Of a DNA stretch of 5,158 bases, positions 1-5,158 are shown piece after piece (within the stretch, counting starts at the first letter, position 1; the number at the start of each line of letters is the position of its first letter). The stretch is from Deinococcus sp. GTDB taxonomy: Bacteria > Deinococcota > Deinococci > Deinococcales > Deinococcaceae. The position numbers and the translations under genes were made by a program. The notes beneath the pieces were generated by a model. It was not told the origin of the DNA. It made no database searches and worked only from the letters and a program-made list of their open reading frames with translations. The stretch is taken from assembly GCA_025351205.1 (NCBI GenBank), contig JANXWI010000490.1, positions 1 through 5,158 on the forward strand. Direction: 5' to 3'.

Positions 1-34
1 CCCGGAACCTGAAGATTCGTCTTCAGGTTCCGGG
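1..34. terminator. Perfect 15-bp hairpin with TTCG loop, probable intrinsic terminator
   Basis: The first 15 bases are exactly complementary to bases 20-34, leaving a TTCG tetraloop closed by an A-T pair. The stem is GC-rich and stable. The plus-strand tail (GCCTTCTCT) is only modestly T-rich, so as a terminator it would be atypical for a plus-strand gene. The minus-strand tail lies outside the window, so the element could be bidirectional or serve a minus-strand gene. It ends 97 nt before the first gene here and is not expected to attenuate it, because that gene appears to have its own promoter downstream of the hairpin. A dispersed palindromic repeat is the main alternative. Confidence 0.6.
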
Positions 35-119
35 CCTTCTCTACAGGCTACGTGCCACAGGCCACGCGCCGCCGCGCCGCACTGCGAATTCAGAGACCAT
101 CCCCGGCGAGCGCGGGCGC

Positions 120-131
120 TATTCTGAGGCC
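120..131 (+). promoter_or_regulatory. -10 element TATTCT positioned for a leaderless transcript
   Basis: TATTCT at 120-125 matches the bacterial -10 consensus TANNNT and is followed by exactly 6 nt (GAGGCC) and then the ATG at 132. Transcription from this box would start at or within a base or two of the start codon. The AGG in the spacer lies only 2 nt from the ATG, too close for a normal Shine-Dalgarno site. No convincing -35 hexamer is visible at 16-18 nt upstream. Leaderless mRNAs with this geometry are well documented in Deinococcus. The same layout recurs at the other end of the window. Confidence 0.5.
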
Positions 132-848
132 ATGACCAAAGCTGCCCCCAAGCTGTCCACCCTGGTCGCTCAGGCCGCCGGTGGCCGTGTGGTAAGGACC
201 GGTTTCGTGGACGCCGAATCTCTGGACCGCCGCGCGCTGCAACAGGAAGACGTGCGCCACCACATCGCCGGGGGCTTCCCCGACGCTCGCCGCGTTGTGC
301 TGACGCTCTACCCGGCGCATATTCCAGATGTCGATACCGGCGTGACGGTCTTCCGGATCACCCCGCAGACCGCCGGCTGGGACGCCCAGGATTTCACGGT
401 GGCGCTGCGGGGCCTGACGCTGGACGGCAGAGAGGTCTCCGAAGACCTGCTGGGCGAGGTGCGCGAGGAGCGCGGCGGGTTTCTGGTGGCCGCCACAGGC
501 AAGGCCGTCCGGGCACTGGCCGAGGTGAGCGTGCTGGGCGGGCGTGAGCTGGAGGTGGAAGAGGTGGGCGCGGCAGCCGGGCGCGGCAGCAAGCTGCGTG
601 AGGTGGTGGTGCCCAGCATGCGGGCCGACGTGGTGGGGGCCAAGGGCTTCGGGGTCAGCCGGGCCTACTTTCAGCAGGGCGTGGAGGCGGGCAAGGTGCG
701 CCTGAACGGCCAGCCCGCCCGCGCCAGCAGCGACATCCGCGAGGGCGACAGCCTGTCGGCAGAGGGCCTGGGCCGCATCGACTTCAAGCGGGTGCTGAAC
801 GAGACCCGGCGCGGCAATTACAAGGTTGAACTGGAAGTTCACAAGTGA
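132..848 (+). CDS. ylmH: YlmH-family S4-domain RNA-binding protein
   Basis: A 238-residue protein, close to the roughly 260 residues usual for YlmH. The C-terminal S4 domain (about residues 161-220) shows the family pattern: SMRADVV at 162-168, GFGVSRA at 172-178, then EAGKVRLNG at 185-193, and a turn rich in D, E and G at 201-206. The N-terminal 150 residues are more divergent but keep the GGFPDARR segment (47-54) that matches the GGY.gAER stretch of YlmH proteins. S4 domains bind structured RNA. YlmH of Bacillus subtilis associates with the large ribosomal subunit and is related to RqcP/Hsp15, which act on stalled ribosomes with peptidyl-tRNA. A cytoplasmic ribosome-associated role is therefore likely. 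The ATG at 132 fits a leaderless start. The next gene begins about 22 nt after the stop codon, consistent with one operon. The family call is firm; the cellular role here is inferred. Confidence 0.85.
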   Translation: MTKAAPKLSTLVAQAAGGRVVRTGFVDAESLDRRALQQEDVRHHIAGGFPDARRVVLTLYPAHIPDVDTGVTVFRITPQTAGWDAQDFTVALRGLTLDGREVSEDLLGEVREERGGFLVAATGKAVRALAEVSVLGGRELEVEEVGAAAGRGSKLREVVVPSMRADVVGAKGFGVSRAYFQQGVEAGKVRLNGQPARASSDIREGDSLSAEGLGRIDFKRVLNETRRGNYKVELEVHK

Positions 849-870
849 GTGCCGCGCCGGACATTCACCT

Positions 871-1920
871 GTGATTGAGAGCGTTCCTGTTGCCGGAGCA
901 GGACAGATCGACCTGACAGAGCGCCACCCGCAGCTGGACCCGGGCCACCTGCTGGAAGGCCTGACCCCCAGTAAGCGCTTTGAGGCCGTGCGTTTCGCCA
1001 ATTTTCTGCCCAACGCCGAGTTTCCCTCACAGGCCGGAGCGCGAGACACGCTCGAACAGTTCGTGACCAGCTTGCAAGCGCCTCCGGCGGCGGGCGGCCT
1101 GAGGCGACTGCTGGGCAGAAAACCGGTGGCAGGGGGCCGGGGGTTGTACCTCGACGGCGGCTTCGGGGTGGGCAAGACGCACCTGCTGGCCTCGGCCTAC
1201 CACGCGGTTAGCGTTCCTGCCGCCTTCATGAGCTTTCAGGAGCTGATGTACCTGATCGGCGCGCTGGGCATGAACAGAGCGCTGGAGGCCATGCGGCCCA
1301 TGCGCCTGCTGTGCATCGACGAGTTCGAGCTGGACGATCCGGGCAACACCCACATGGCCAACACCTTTCTGGGCGAGCTGATGCCGCTGGGCCTGAACGT
1401 GGTCGCCACCTCGAACACCGAACCCGGACGGCTGGGCGAGGGCCGCTTCAATTCACACGACTTCGAGCGCCAGATCCAGGGCATCGCGGGCCGCTTCCAG
1501 AACCTGCGTCTGGACGGCCCCGACTACCGCCAGCGCGGCAGCACGCTGGAACAGCCGCTGAGCGGCCAGGAATACGCGGCGTGGCAGGCGCGGCAGTCCC
1601 GGGGCACCCTCGCCGAACTGGAATACGCGCGGCTTCAGGGGGTGCTGCTCAGTGTGCATCCGGCCCGCTTCGGGCAGCTGCTGAGCGGCGTACAGACGCT
1701 GGGATTGCGGGGCCTGACGCCCATGCCCAGCCAGAACGACGCCCTGAGATTCGTCCATTTTGTAGACAAGGTGTACGACCTCGGTGGGCAGGCAGCCCTG
1801 ACGGGCGCGCCGCTGGAGGGGCTGTTCGACGACACCTACCGCCACGGGGCCTTCGCCAAGAAGTACGCCCGCTGCCTGTCTCGGCTTTCAGAGCTGCTGC
1901 GCGAGGCGCGGACAGGCTGA
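871..1920 (+). CDS. zapE: ZapE/AFG1-family P-loop ATPase
   Basis: A 349-residue protein if started at GTG 871. The reading frame also allows TTG 826, overlapping the upstream gene by 23 nt, but that start has AAGG directly against the codon and adds residues unlike the family. Using the GTG start, the Walker A loop GGFGVGKT spans residues 96-103, Walker B LLCIDE spans 146-151, and a sensor-1-like VATSN lies at 178-182. The N-terminal RFANF...PSQAGA segment (about 43-58) and the GLYLDGGFG approach to the P-loop match the actinobacterial/Deinococcus style of ZapE. In E. coli ZapE is an ATPase that binds FtsZ and affects Z-ring stability; the mitochondrial homologue AFG1/LACE1 works in protein quality control. 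The protein has no signal peptide or membrane segment, so it is cytoplasmic. It is probably co-expressed with the S4 protein. Family assignment is strong; a division role in this organism is by homology only. Confidence 0.9.
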   Translation: MIESVPVAGAGQIDLTERHPQLDPGHLLEGLTPSKRFEAVRFANFLPNAEFPSQAGARDTLEQFVTSLQAPPAAGGLRRLLGRKPVAGGRGLYLDGGFGVGKTHLLASAYHAVSVPAAFMSFQELMYLIGALGMNRALEAMRPMRLLCIDEFELDDPGNTHMANTFLGELMPLGLNVVATSNTEPGRLGEGRFNSHDFERQIQGIAGRFQNLRLDGPDYRQRGSTLEQPLSGQEYAAWQARQSRGTLAELEYARLQGVLLSVHPARFGQLLSGVQTLGLRGLTPMPSQNDALRFVHFVDKVYDLGGQAALTGAPLEGLFDDTYRHGAFAKKYARCLSRLSELLREARTG

Positions 1921-1941
1921 ACCCTGGCCGGGCGAACGGGG
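1921..1941. other. Short convergent gene junction without a clear terminator
   Basis: Only 21 nt separate the stop codon of the plus-strand ATPase gene from the stop codon of the minus-strand transporter gene. The segment is G/C-rich with no stable hairpin and no T-run on either strand. Transcripts from both sides therefore probably run into the opposite gene, giving overlapping 3' ends, unless Rho or a structure inside the coding regions stops them. Confidence 0.5.
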
Positions 1942-2544
1942 TCAGTCGGGCACACGTTCGGGAATCAGGCGATTCTCGTGACTGCGCCCCCGTACCGCCA
2001 GCAGCGCCGCGATCAGGTACTTGACCACGATATCGGCAAAGATGATCTGAAAAATCATGTTCCAGCTCATACTGCCGTAAAAGGCCAGCAGCGTGAACAG
2101 CACGCTGTCGAGCGGCACACTCACGGCGTTGCTGCTCAGCACCCGCACCCACCAGGAGCGGTGCAGCAGCGATTGGTAGACCCCGGTATCGGCCAGTTCA
2201 CCCACCAGAATCGCCAGAAATGACGCCCCGATAAAGCGCCAGGGCGTGCCGGTAAAAAAGGCGGCCAGCGTATTGACCGCCAGCGCCAGCCCGATGGCGA
2301 GGTACACCGCCTTCAGGCCGTGACGGTGAATCCGGTCTCGCAACGTGAACACGGCAGCGAAAAAGATGGTTCCCACACTCAGCTGTCCGTACAGCGGCAG
2401 GGCGATGAAGCGGTTGAGCGTCAGGTTGGCGAGCAGGATGCTCAGCACGTACAGCAGGGTCAACAGGTATCTGGCCCAGTTGGCAGAATTGGCGTCGGCA
2501 GAATCGGCCCGGCCTCCAGGGCCAGGGTATTTCGGTGTCGTCAT
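1942..2544 (-). CDS. VUT/YhhQ-family membrane transporter, probable queuosine-precursor importer
   Basis: A 200-residue membrane protein with about six hydrophobic segments (roughly 24-46, 53-68, 78-98, 103-116, 143-157 and 162-183). The first 22 residues are a polar, G/D/S/N-rich cytoplasmic tail. The VUT (formerly DUF165) signature is clear: GELADTGVYQSL at 115-126, then RVLSSNAVSVPLDSVLF at 134-150, which carries the conserved S-N and D-S pairs. E. coli YhhQ imports the 7-deazaguanines preQ0 and preQ1 for queuosine tRNA modification; related proteins are ECF-type vitamin carriers. Length is typical for the family. The ATG is supported by a TGGAG ribosome-binding site 5 nt upstream, unlike the leaderless genes here. 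It follows the Nudix gene on the same strand after 109 nt. The substrate is inferred: no queuosine gene and no preQ1 riboswitch is seen nearby. Confidence 0.85.
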   Translation of the reverse strand: MTTPKYPGPGGRADSADANSANWARYLLTLLYVLSILLANLTLNRFIALPLYGQLSVGTIFFAAVFTLRDRIHRHGLKAVYLAIGLALAVNTLAAFFTGTPWRFIGASFLAILVGELADTGVYQSLLHRSWWVRVLSSNAVSVPLDSVLFTLLAFYGSMSWNMIFQIIFADIVVKYLIAALLAVRGRSHENRLIPERVPD

Positions 2545-2549
2545 GTCAA

Positions 2550-2554
2550 CTCCA
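2550..2554 (-). promoter_or_regulatory. Shine-Dalgarno site of the VUT transporter gene
   Basis: On the minus strand TGGAG lies 5 nt before the ATG at 2544, a normal spacing for pairing with the 16S rRNA tail. It settles this start codon and shows that the gene is translated from a leadered mRNA. Confidence 0.65.
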
Positions 2555-2587
2555 GCGCCGCGACAGAACAGGTCACGGGCAAAGGTC

Positions 2588-2593
2588 AGAGTA
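2588..2593 (-). promoter_or_regulatory. Possible -10 element (TACTCT) upstream of the VUT gene
   Basis: On the minus strand TACTCT matches TANNNT and would give a leader of about 36 nt that contains the Shine-Dalgarno site. No recognisable -35 hexamer is found 16-19 nt further upstream, so the call is weak. The leader would be too short for most riboswitches and lacks the A-rich tail of a preQ1 class I element. Read-through from the Nudix gene is an alternative source of expression. Confidence 0.25.
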
Positions 2594-2653
2594 GCATTCG
2601 AGATTCGGAATGAATGGTCCCCGGGCTGTTACGGCGTGGCAGGAACAGGGCGC

Positions 2654-3127
2654 TCAGCGGCCCCACTTCAGGATGCTGCGGCCCTGGTTGCGGCCCGCCG
2701 AACTGGTGGCGCTCAGATGTTCCTGGTAACTCCTGACGGCGTTCAGCAGCCACTCGGGCACGTCTCCGCGCGCCTGCAAGTCGCTCAGGCTGCACCACTG
2801 CATCTCCATGATCACGCCCTGCTGCGGGTTGGGCACCCCAGAATTGTAGTCGGTGCCCAGAATCAGGTTGAGCAGCACGTCTCCGTCAGACGTTCTGAGC
2901 GTGTGGCTCCCCGACAGCGTGAATTCGCCCACCGACAGCCCGAGCTGGGAGAGCAGCTTGCGCCGCAGATGCAGTTCGGCCACGCCGCCGCCCACCTCGC
3001 CCACCAGGGCCGCTCCGGGCAGACCGTATGGCCCCGGGGGCAGGGTGGAGGCCGCCTGACGAACCATCAGGTAATTGCCGTGGTGCTGCACCAGAGCGTA
3101 CAGGCCAATGTGATAGGGCGAAGACAT
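2654..3127 (-). CDS. Nudix-fold protein with degenerate catalytic box
   Basis: A 157-residue protein from ATG 3127; the frame stays open upstream to 3220, but those residues (R/G-rich, then a run of mixed residues) do not look like Nudix sequence. The opening GLYALV...GNYLMVRQ (residues 8-24), the YGLPG turn (34-38) and the RRKLLSQLGL helix (55-64) follow the order of Nudix hydrolases, which cleave nucleoside diphosphates linked to another group. The canonical box G-x5-E-x7-REUxEExGU is not intact: the RExxEE metal-binding helix reads RKLLSQ, and spacing from the GE pair (43-44) is about three residues longer than in MutT. The usual catalytic glutamates are absent. The protein may be inactive, use other acidic residues such as E44 or E51, or act as a binding or regulatory domain. 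There is no Shine-Dalgarno site before the ATG. Deinococcus is known for an expanded set of Nudix proteins, some atypical. Confidence 0.75.
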   Translation of the reverse strand: MSSPYHIGLYALVQHHGNYLMVRQAASTLPPGPYGLPGAALVGEVGGGVAELHLRRKLLSQLGLSVGEFTLSGSHTLRTSDGDVLLNLILGTDYNSGVPNPQQGVIMEMQWCSLSDLQARGDVPEWLLNAVRSYQEHLSATSSAGRNQGRSILKWGR

Positions 3128-3131
3128 GCTG

Positions 3132-3142
3132 AATGTATGGTA
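3132..3142 (-). promoter_or_regulatory. Overlapping candidate -10 elements before the Nudix gene
   Basis: On the minus strand two TANNNT hexamers overlap by one base: TACCAT (3142-3137) lies 9 nt before the ATG at 3127 and TACATT (3137-3132) lies 4 nt before it. The first would give a leader of about 3 nt; the second would place initiation at or just inside the start codon. With no Shine-Dalgarno site present, a leaderless or nearly leaderless transcript is the simplest reading. No good -35 box is visible. Confidence 0.35.
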
Positions 3143-3152
3143 TCCCAGCCAG

Positions 3153-3165
3153 CAGCTGCCAGCTG
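3153..3165. repeat. Palindrome CAGCTG-C-CAGCTG upstream of the Nudix gene
   Basis: Two CAGCTG hexamers, each itself a palindrome, are separated by one base and form a 13-bp symmetrical element whose near edge is 25 nt upstream of the Nudix start. It covers the place where a -35 element would lie for the TACCAT -10 box, which is where a repressor or activator would bind. It could equally be chance in G/C-rich DNA. No trans-acting factor can be named. Confidence 0.35.
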
Positions 3166-3226
3166 ATGAAAACCCTACATCCCCCCGGCGCGGACGGCCC
3201 TCCTGCCCGGTCTGCCGCACTACGGT

Positions 3227-3910
3227 TCAGCCCATCAAGGTGCGGTCCACCGGAGTTTTGCCGAGCACCGTAGCCCCCAGCGCCCGCGCCAGCCCGAACA
3301 GAGCGCCGTCGTGGGCCGGGCTGGTCCACGACGGCGACTGCACCAGCAGCAGCGCCTCGACCTCGCCGGCAGGCGGCAGCTGCGGGCCGCGTTCCAGGCG
3401 GATGTCGGGCAGCAAGTTCGGAATGGCCGCTTCCAGTTCGGCCTGCGTGCGCGCCAGGTCATGCCCCTCGGTTACCAGCAGCCCAGTGTGCCACTCGGGG
3501 TAGCGCACGGTGTAGCTGCCGATCAGGCTCGACGCCAGCCCCAGCCCGGCCCAGTTGCCCGGACGCCAGCGCGCAGGGTCGCCGCTCTGGCTGTACAGGT
3601 CGTGGTGGCTGTCGATGTTCAGCACCTCGCGGCCCGGATACAGGCGCAGCCAGTCTTCGGCGGCGGCGTGGCTCAGGGTGACGAAGACCGGAAGTCCTGC
3701 GTACTGCGCCAGCGCCTGCCAGCCGGGGTACAGCGGAAAGTCGGCTTCCAGCGCTTCCCAGCCGCCACTGCGCTTCCCGGCCCGCTTCCTGGCCCGCTCC
3801 CGCCACGCCTGCACGCGGTCATGCTCGCGGTCGGGCGTGCCCCAGATCGGCGCATCGAAGACATACTCGGCGCAGCCGCTGTAGGCGTCCCAGTCGATGG
3901 ACAGCAGCAC
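3227..3910 (-). CDS. Uncharacterised protein with arginase/UPF0489-like Asp/His motifs
   Basis: A 227-residue protein if started at GTG 3910, which begins directly with the conserved-looking strand LLSIDWDAY and lies 16 nt after the upstream stop. An ATG at 3967 is in frame but would overlap the upstream gene by 41 nt and add 19 unlikely residues. Motifs seen: SIDWDAY at 4-10, SHA at 80-82, NIDSHHDLY at 98-106, GNW at 118-120, and RYPEW at 136-140. The D-S-H-H-D cluster and the D-x-D strand resemble the metal-binding motifs of arginase-fold enzymes and of the UPF0489 family (DSHPDL, then a NW motif, then a P-x-W motif). Here, however, the D-x-D strand comes first rather than last. A metal-dependent hydrolase is a reasonable guess, but no substrate can be assigned. 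It has no signal peptide or membrane helix. It is probably translated from the same mRNA as the secreted protein upstream. Confidence 0.65.
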   Translation of the reverse strand: MLLSIDWDAYSGCAEYVFDAPIWGTPDREHDRVQAWRERARKRAGKRSGGWEALEADFPLYPGWQALAQYAGLPVFVTLSHAAAEDWLRLYPGREVLNIDSHHDLYSQSGDPARWRPGNWAGLGLASSLIGSYTVRYPEWHTGLLVTEGHDLARTQAELEAAIPNLLPDIRLERGPQLPPAGEVEALLLVQSPSWTSPAHDGALFGLARALGATVLGKTPVDRTLMG

Positions 3911-3926
3911 TGTGTTTCTTGGCCGC

Positions 3927-5138
3927 TCAGCGCGGATACAGGTCGCGGAAGTAAGGCGAGCGGGCATCGGCGAGGCTGCGGATGCTGACGTAAGGCACCG
4001 TCACCACCTCGGCGCAGGCTCCGGCCACATGCGGCAGAAAGCCGGGCCACAGGGCCAGCCCCCTGGCGGTCAGGTACATCTGGAAGGCCGGATACTCGCT
4101 GCTGCGCCCGTCCTCGCCCGACATCAGCGCCCTGCATTCGACATCGGGACTGCCACTTTCCGTCCCGTAGCCCGCCAGATAGAGCGCCTGCACCTTCCGG
4201 GCATTCAGGCCGGGCCAGAGGGTTCCCGGTTTCCCGACCAGCGGCACCTCCCGGCCCGTGCGGGCGTCGAGCGTGACGCCGGTGGTGTAGTTGTCCGGGT
4301 GCGCGCCGCCGCAGTAGTACTCGACAGACTCGGCCAGCGACACCAGCCCGCCCCGCCTGAAGGTCAGGGTGGCCGCGCCCGAAAAGTCGGTCTGCGACTT
4401 CTGGTTGACGCCGATGTCGCTCCCGCCCCGGCAGTCGAGCGCGAACCCGGCCAGGGTCAGCTGCCGGTCCTGTAAGGCCGCGTTCAGGGCCGCCGCGCCG
4501 CCCGCCACGCGCGGATAGCTCACGCCCGTCAGCGGTTCTTCCAGGCCGCTTCCCACCTTCTTCCAGGGGTGGTTGAGCCGCAAAAAGGTGAAGGGGTCAG
4601 TCTTTTTCAGGCTCAGCAGGCCCGGCGAACTGGGCAGCGCCAGAGGCATGGCCGCCACATTCACGCGCGACAGGCTGAGTGGTAGGCGCTTCGAGCCGTC
4701 CGGGCTGCGCCACTGGCCCTTAAGCGCGGCCCCGTCGGCGCTCAGGTCCAGGCAGCCACGCACCGACTGGTCGCCGAAATCGTTGACCGCCTCGACGGCG
4801 CTCAGCGCGTACCCCGCCGTGCGGTTGGCAGCCCGGCCCCGTTCCAGCACGATGTCGGGGCCGTAGCGGTCATAGCTGTAACGGTCCGGGTGATGCAGCT
4901 CGGGGTGGTCACTGATCTGCTGCGGCGTGCTGGCCGTCAGTTCCAGCGAGATGGGCTGCGCGCCCAGCCTGCCCTGGTAGATGCCCGGCGTGATGCCCGT
5001 CGGAAGCGTGCCCGCCTCGACGCTGCCGCAGCTGGTGAACAGCGCCCTGCGGGCCGTCGCCTCGGCAAGGTCGCTCGACTGGGCCGAAACCAGGGTGAGT
5101 GCAGCCGAGCACGCCATCAGCAGCAGGTGAGGTCGCAT
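3927..5138 (-). CDS. Secreted two-domain protein with DUF3298/RsiV-like C-terminal part
   Basis: A 403-residue protein with an N-terminal signal peptide (R2, hydrophobic run to about 17, likely cleavage after VSA at 17-19). C10 follows LLMA, which is a poor lipobox, so a lipoprotein is less likely. Residues about 50-160 form a first domain with G-x-Y-x-G-x-L-G (52-59), YSYDRYG (87-93) and GQWRSPDG (141-148), a pattern common in secreted proteins of unknown function. Residues about 250-310 carry SVEYYCGGAHPDNY (271-284) followed by TLDARTGREVPL (289-300), the signature of DUF3298, found in the anti-sigma factor RsiV and in PdaC. The mature chain has six cysteines (37, 129, 236, 276, 335, 375), an even number that suits disulphides outside the cytoplasm. 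DUF3298 in RsiV binds lysozyme, but binding here is untested. The ATG at 5138 follows a leaderless-type promoter. The next gene starts 16 nt after the stop. Confidence 0.75.
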   Translation of the reverse strand: MRPHLLLMACSAALTLVSAQSSDLAEATARRALFTSCGSVEAGTLPTGITPGIYQGRLGAQPISLELTASTPQQISDHPELHHPDRYSYDRYGPDIVLERGRAANRTAGYALSAVEAVNDFGDQSVRGCLDLSADGAALKGQWRSPDGSKRLPLSLSRVNVAAMPLALPSSPGLLSLKKTDPFTFLRLNHPWKKVGSGLEEPLTGVSYPRVAGGAAALNAALQDRQLTLAGFALDCRGGSDIGVNQKSQTDFSGAATLTFRRGGLVSLAESVEYYCGGAHPDNYTTGVTLDARTGREVPLVGKPGTLWPGLNARKVQALYLAGYGTESGSPDVECRALMSGEDGRSSEYPAFQMYLTARGLALWPGFLPHVAGACAEVVTVPYVSIRSLADARSPYFRDLYPR

Positions 5139-5150
5139 GGCCTGAGTGTA
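5139..5150 (-). promoter_or_regulatory. -10 element TACACT positioned for a leaderless transcript
   Basis: On the minus strand TACACT (5150-5145) matches TANNNT and is followed by 6 nt (CAGGCC) and the ATG at 5138. Spacing is identical to that before the gene at 132, and nine of the twelve bases agree. The AGG is again too near the ATG to act as a Shine-Dalgarno site. The -35 region lies beyond the window edge. Confidence 0.5.
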
Positions 5151-5158
5151 GAACTTCG

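Noticed and set aside
826..870. TTG start for the ZapE-like gene, 45 nt upstream
   Set aside because: It overlaps the preceding gene, has no correctly spaced ribosome-binding site, and adds residues unlike ZapE N-termini. It cannot be fully excluded.
90..1175. Long minus-strand open frame (361 codons) opposite the S4 and ATPase genes
   Set aside because: It lies antisense to two genes with clear family motifs. Its translation is a low-complexity A/G/H/Q/R/P-rich sequence with no domain, as expected in G/C-rich DNA.
1961..1978. Small inverted repeat GAATC-AGGC-GATTC as a terminator of the plus-strand operon
   Set aside because: The stem is only five or six pairs, lies inside the end of the transporter coding region, and has no T-run after it.
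2545..2653. preQ1 riboswitch upstream of the VUT transporter
   Set aside because: The likely leader is about 36 nt and lacks the stem, C-rich loop and A-rich tail needed for a preQ1 class I pseudoknot.
2345..3166. Plus-strand open frame (273 codons) opposite the VUT and Nudix genes
   Set aside because: It spans two genes and their intergenic region antisense, has no family signature, and is another G/C-rich shadow frame.
3311..3988. Plus-strand open frame (225 codons) opposite the arginase-like gene
   Set aside because: Composition is R/A/Q/P-rich with no recognisable motif, and the opposite strand has the coherent SIDWD and DSHHDL motifs.

Overview
The window is GC-rich (roughly two thirds G+C by eye) bacterial chromosome. 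It most resembles Deinococcus or a close relative. The reasons are the codon bias (strong third-position G/C), the protein families present, and two genes whose start codons sit 6 nt downstream of a TANNNT -10 element with no usable leader. That is the leaderless-mRNA layout described as common in Deinococcus. The genus call is an inference from these features, not the result of a database match.

Layout: a perfect 15-bp hairpin with a TTCG loop opens the window (1-34) and probably terminates a gene lying to the left. Two plus-strand genes follow. The first (132-848) is a YlmH-type S4 RNA-binding protein. The second (about 871-1920) is a ZapE/AFG1-type P-loop ATPase. They are close enough to be co-transcribed. 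A 21-nt convergent junction then meets a minus-strand block that fills the rest of the window.

The minus-strand block, read in the direction of transcription from the right edge, has four genes: a secreted two-domain protein with a DUF3298/RsiV-like C-terminal part (5138-3927); a small uncharacterised protein with arginase/UPF0489-like Asp/His motifs, starting 16 nt downstream (3910-3227); a short Nudix-fold protein whose catalytic box is degenerate (3127-2654); and a six-helix VUT/YhhQ-family membrane transporter (2544-1942). Intervals of about 100 nt before the last two genes could hold separate promoters.

How the genes may work together: the plus-strand pair joins a ribosome-associated S4 protein to an ATPase linked to cell division, so both are plausibly growth or division housekeeping genes. 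The first two genes of the minus-strand block are probably one transcript, but no shared pathway can be read from them. The transporter most likely brings in a 7-deazaguanine (queuosine precursor) substrate, with no queuosine biosynthesis gene alongside.

I saw no tRNA, rRNA, CRISPR array, insertion sequence or prophage gene. No multi-gene defence or other novel system is evident. The most unusual items are the arginase-like protein, the degenerate Nudix protein, and the matching leaderless promoters at the two ends of the window.
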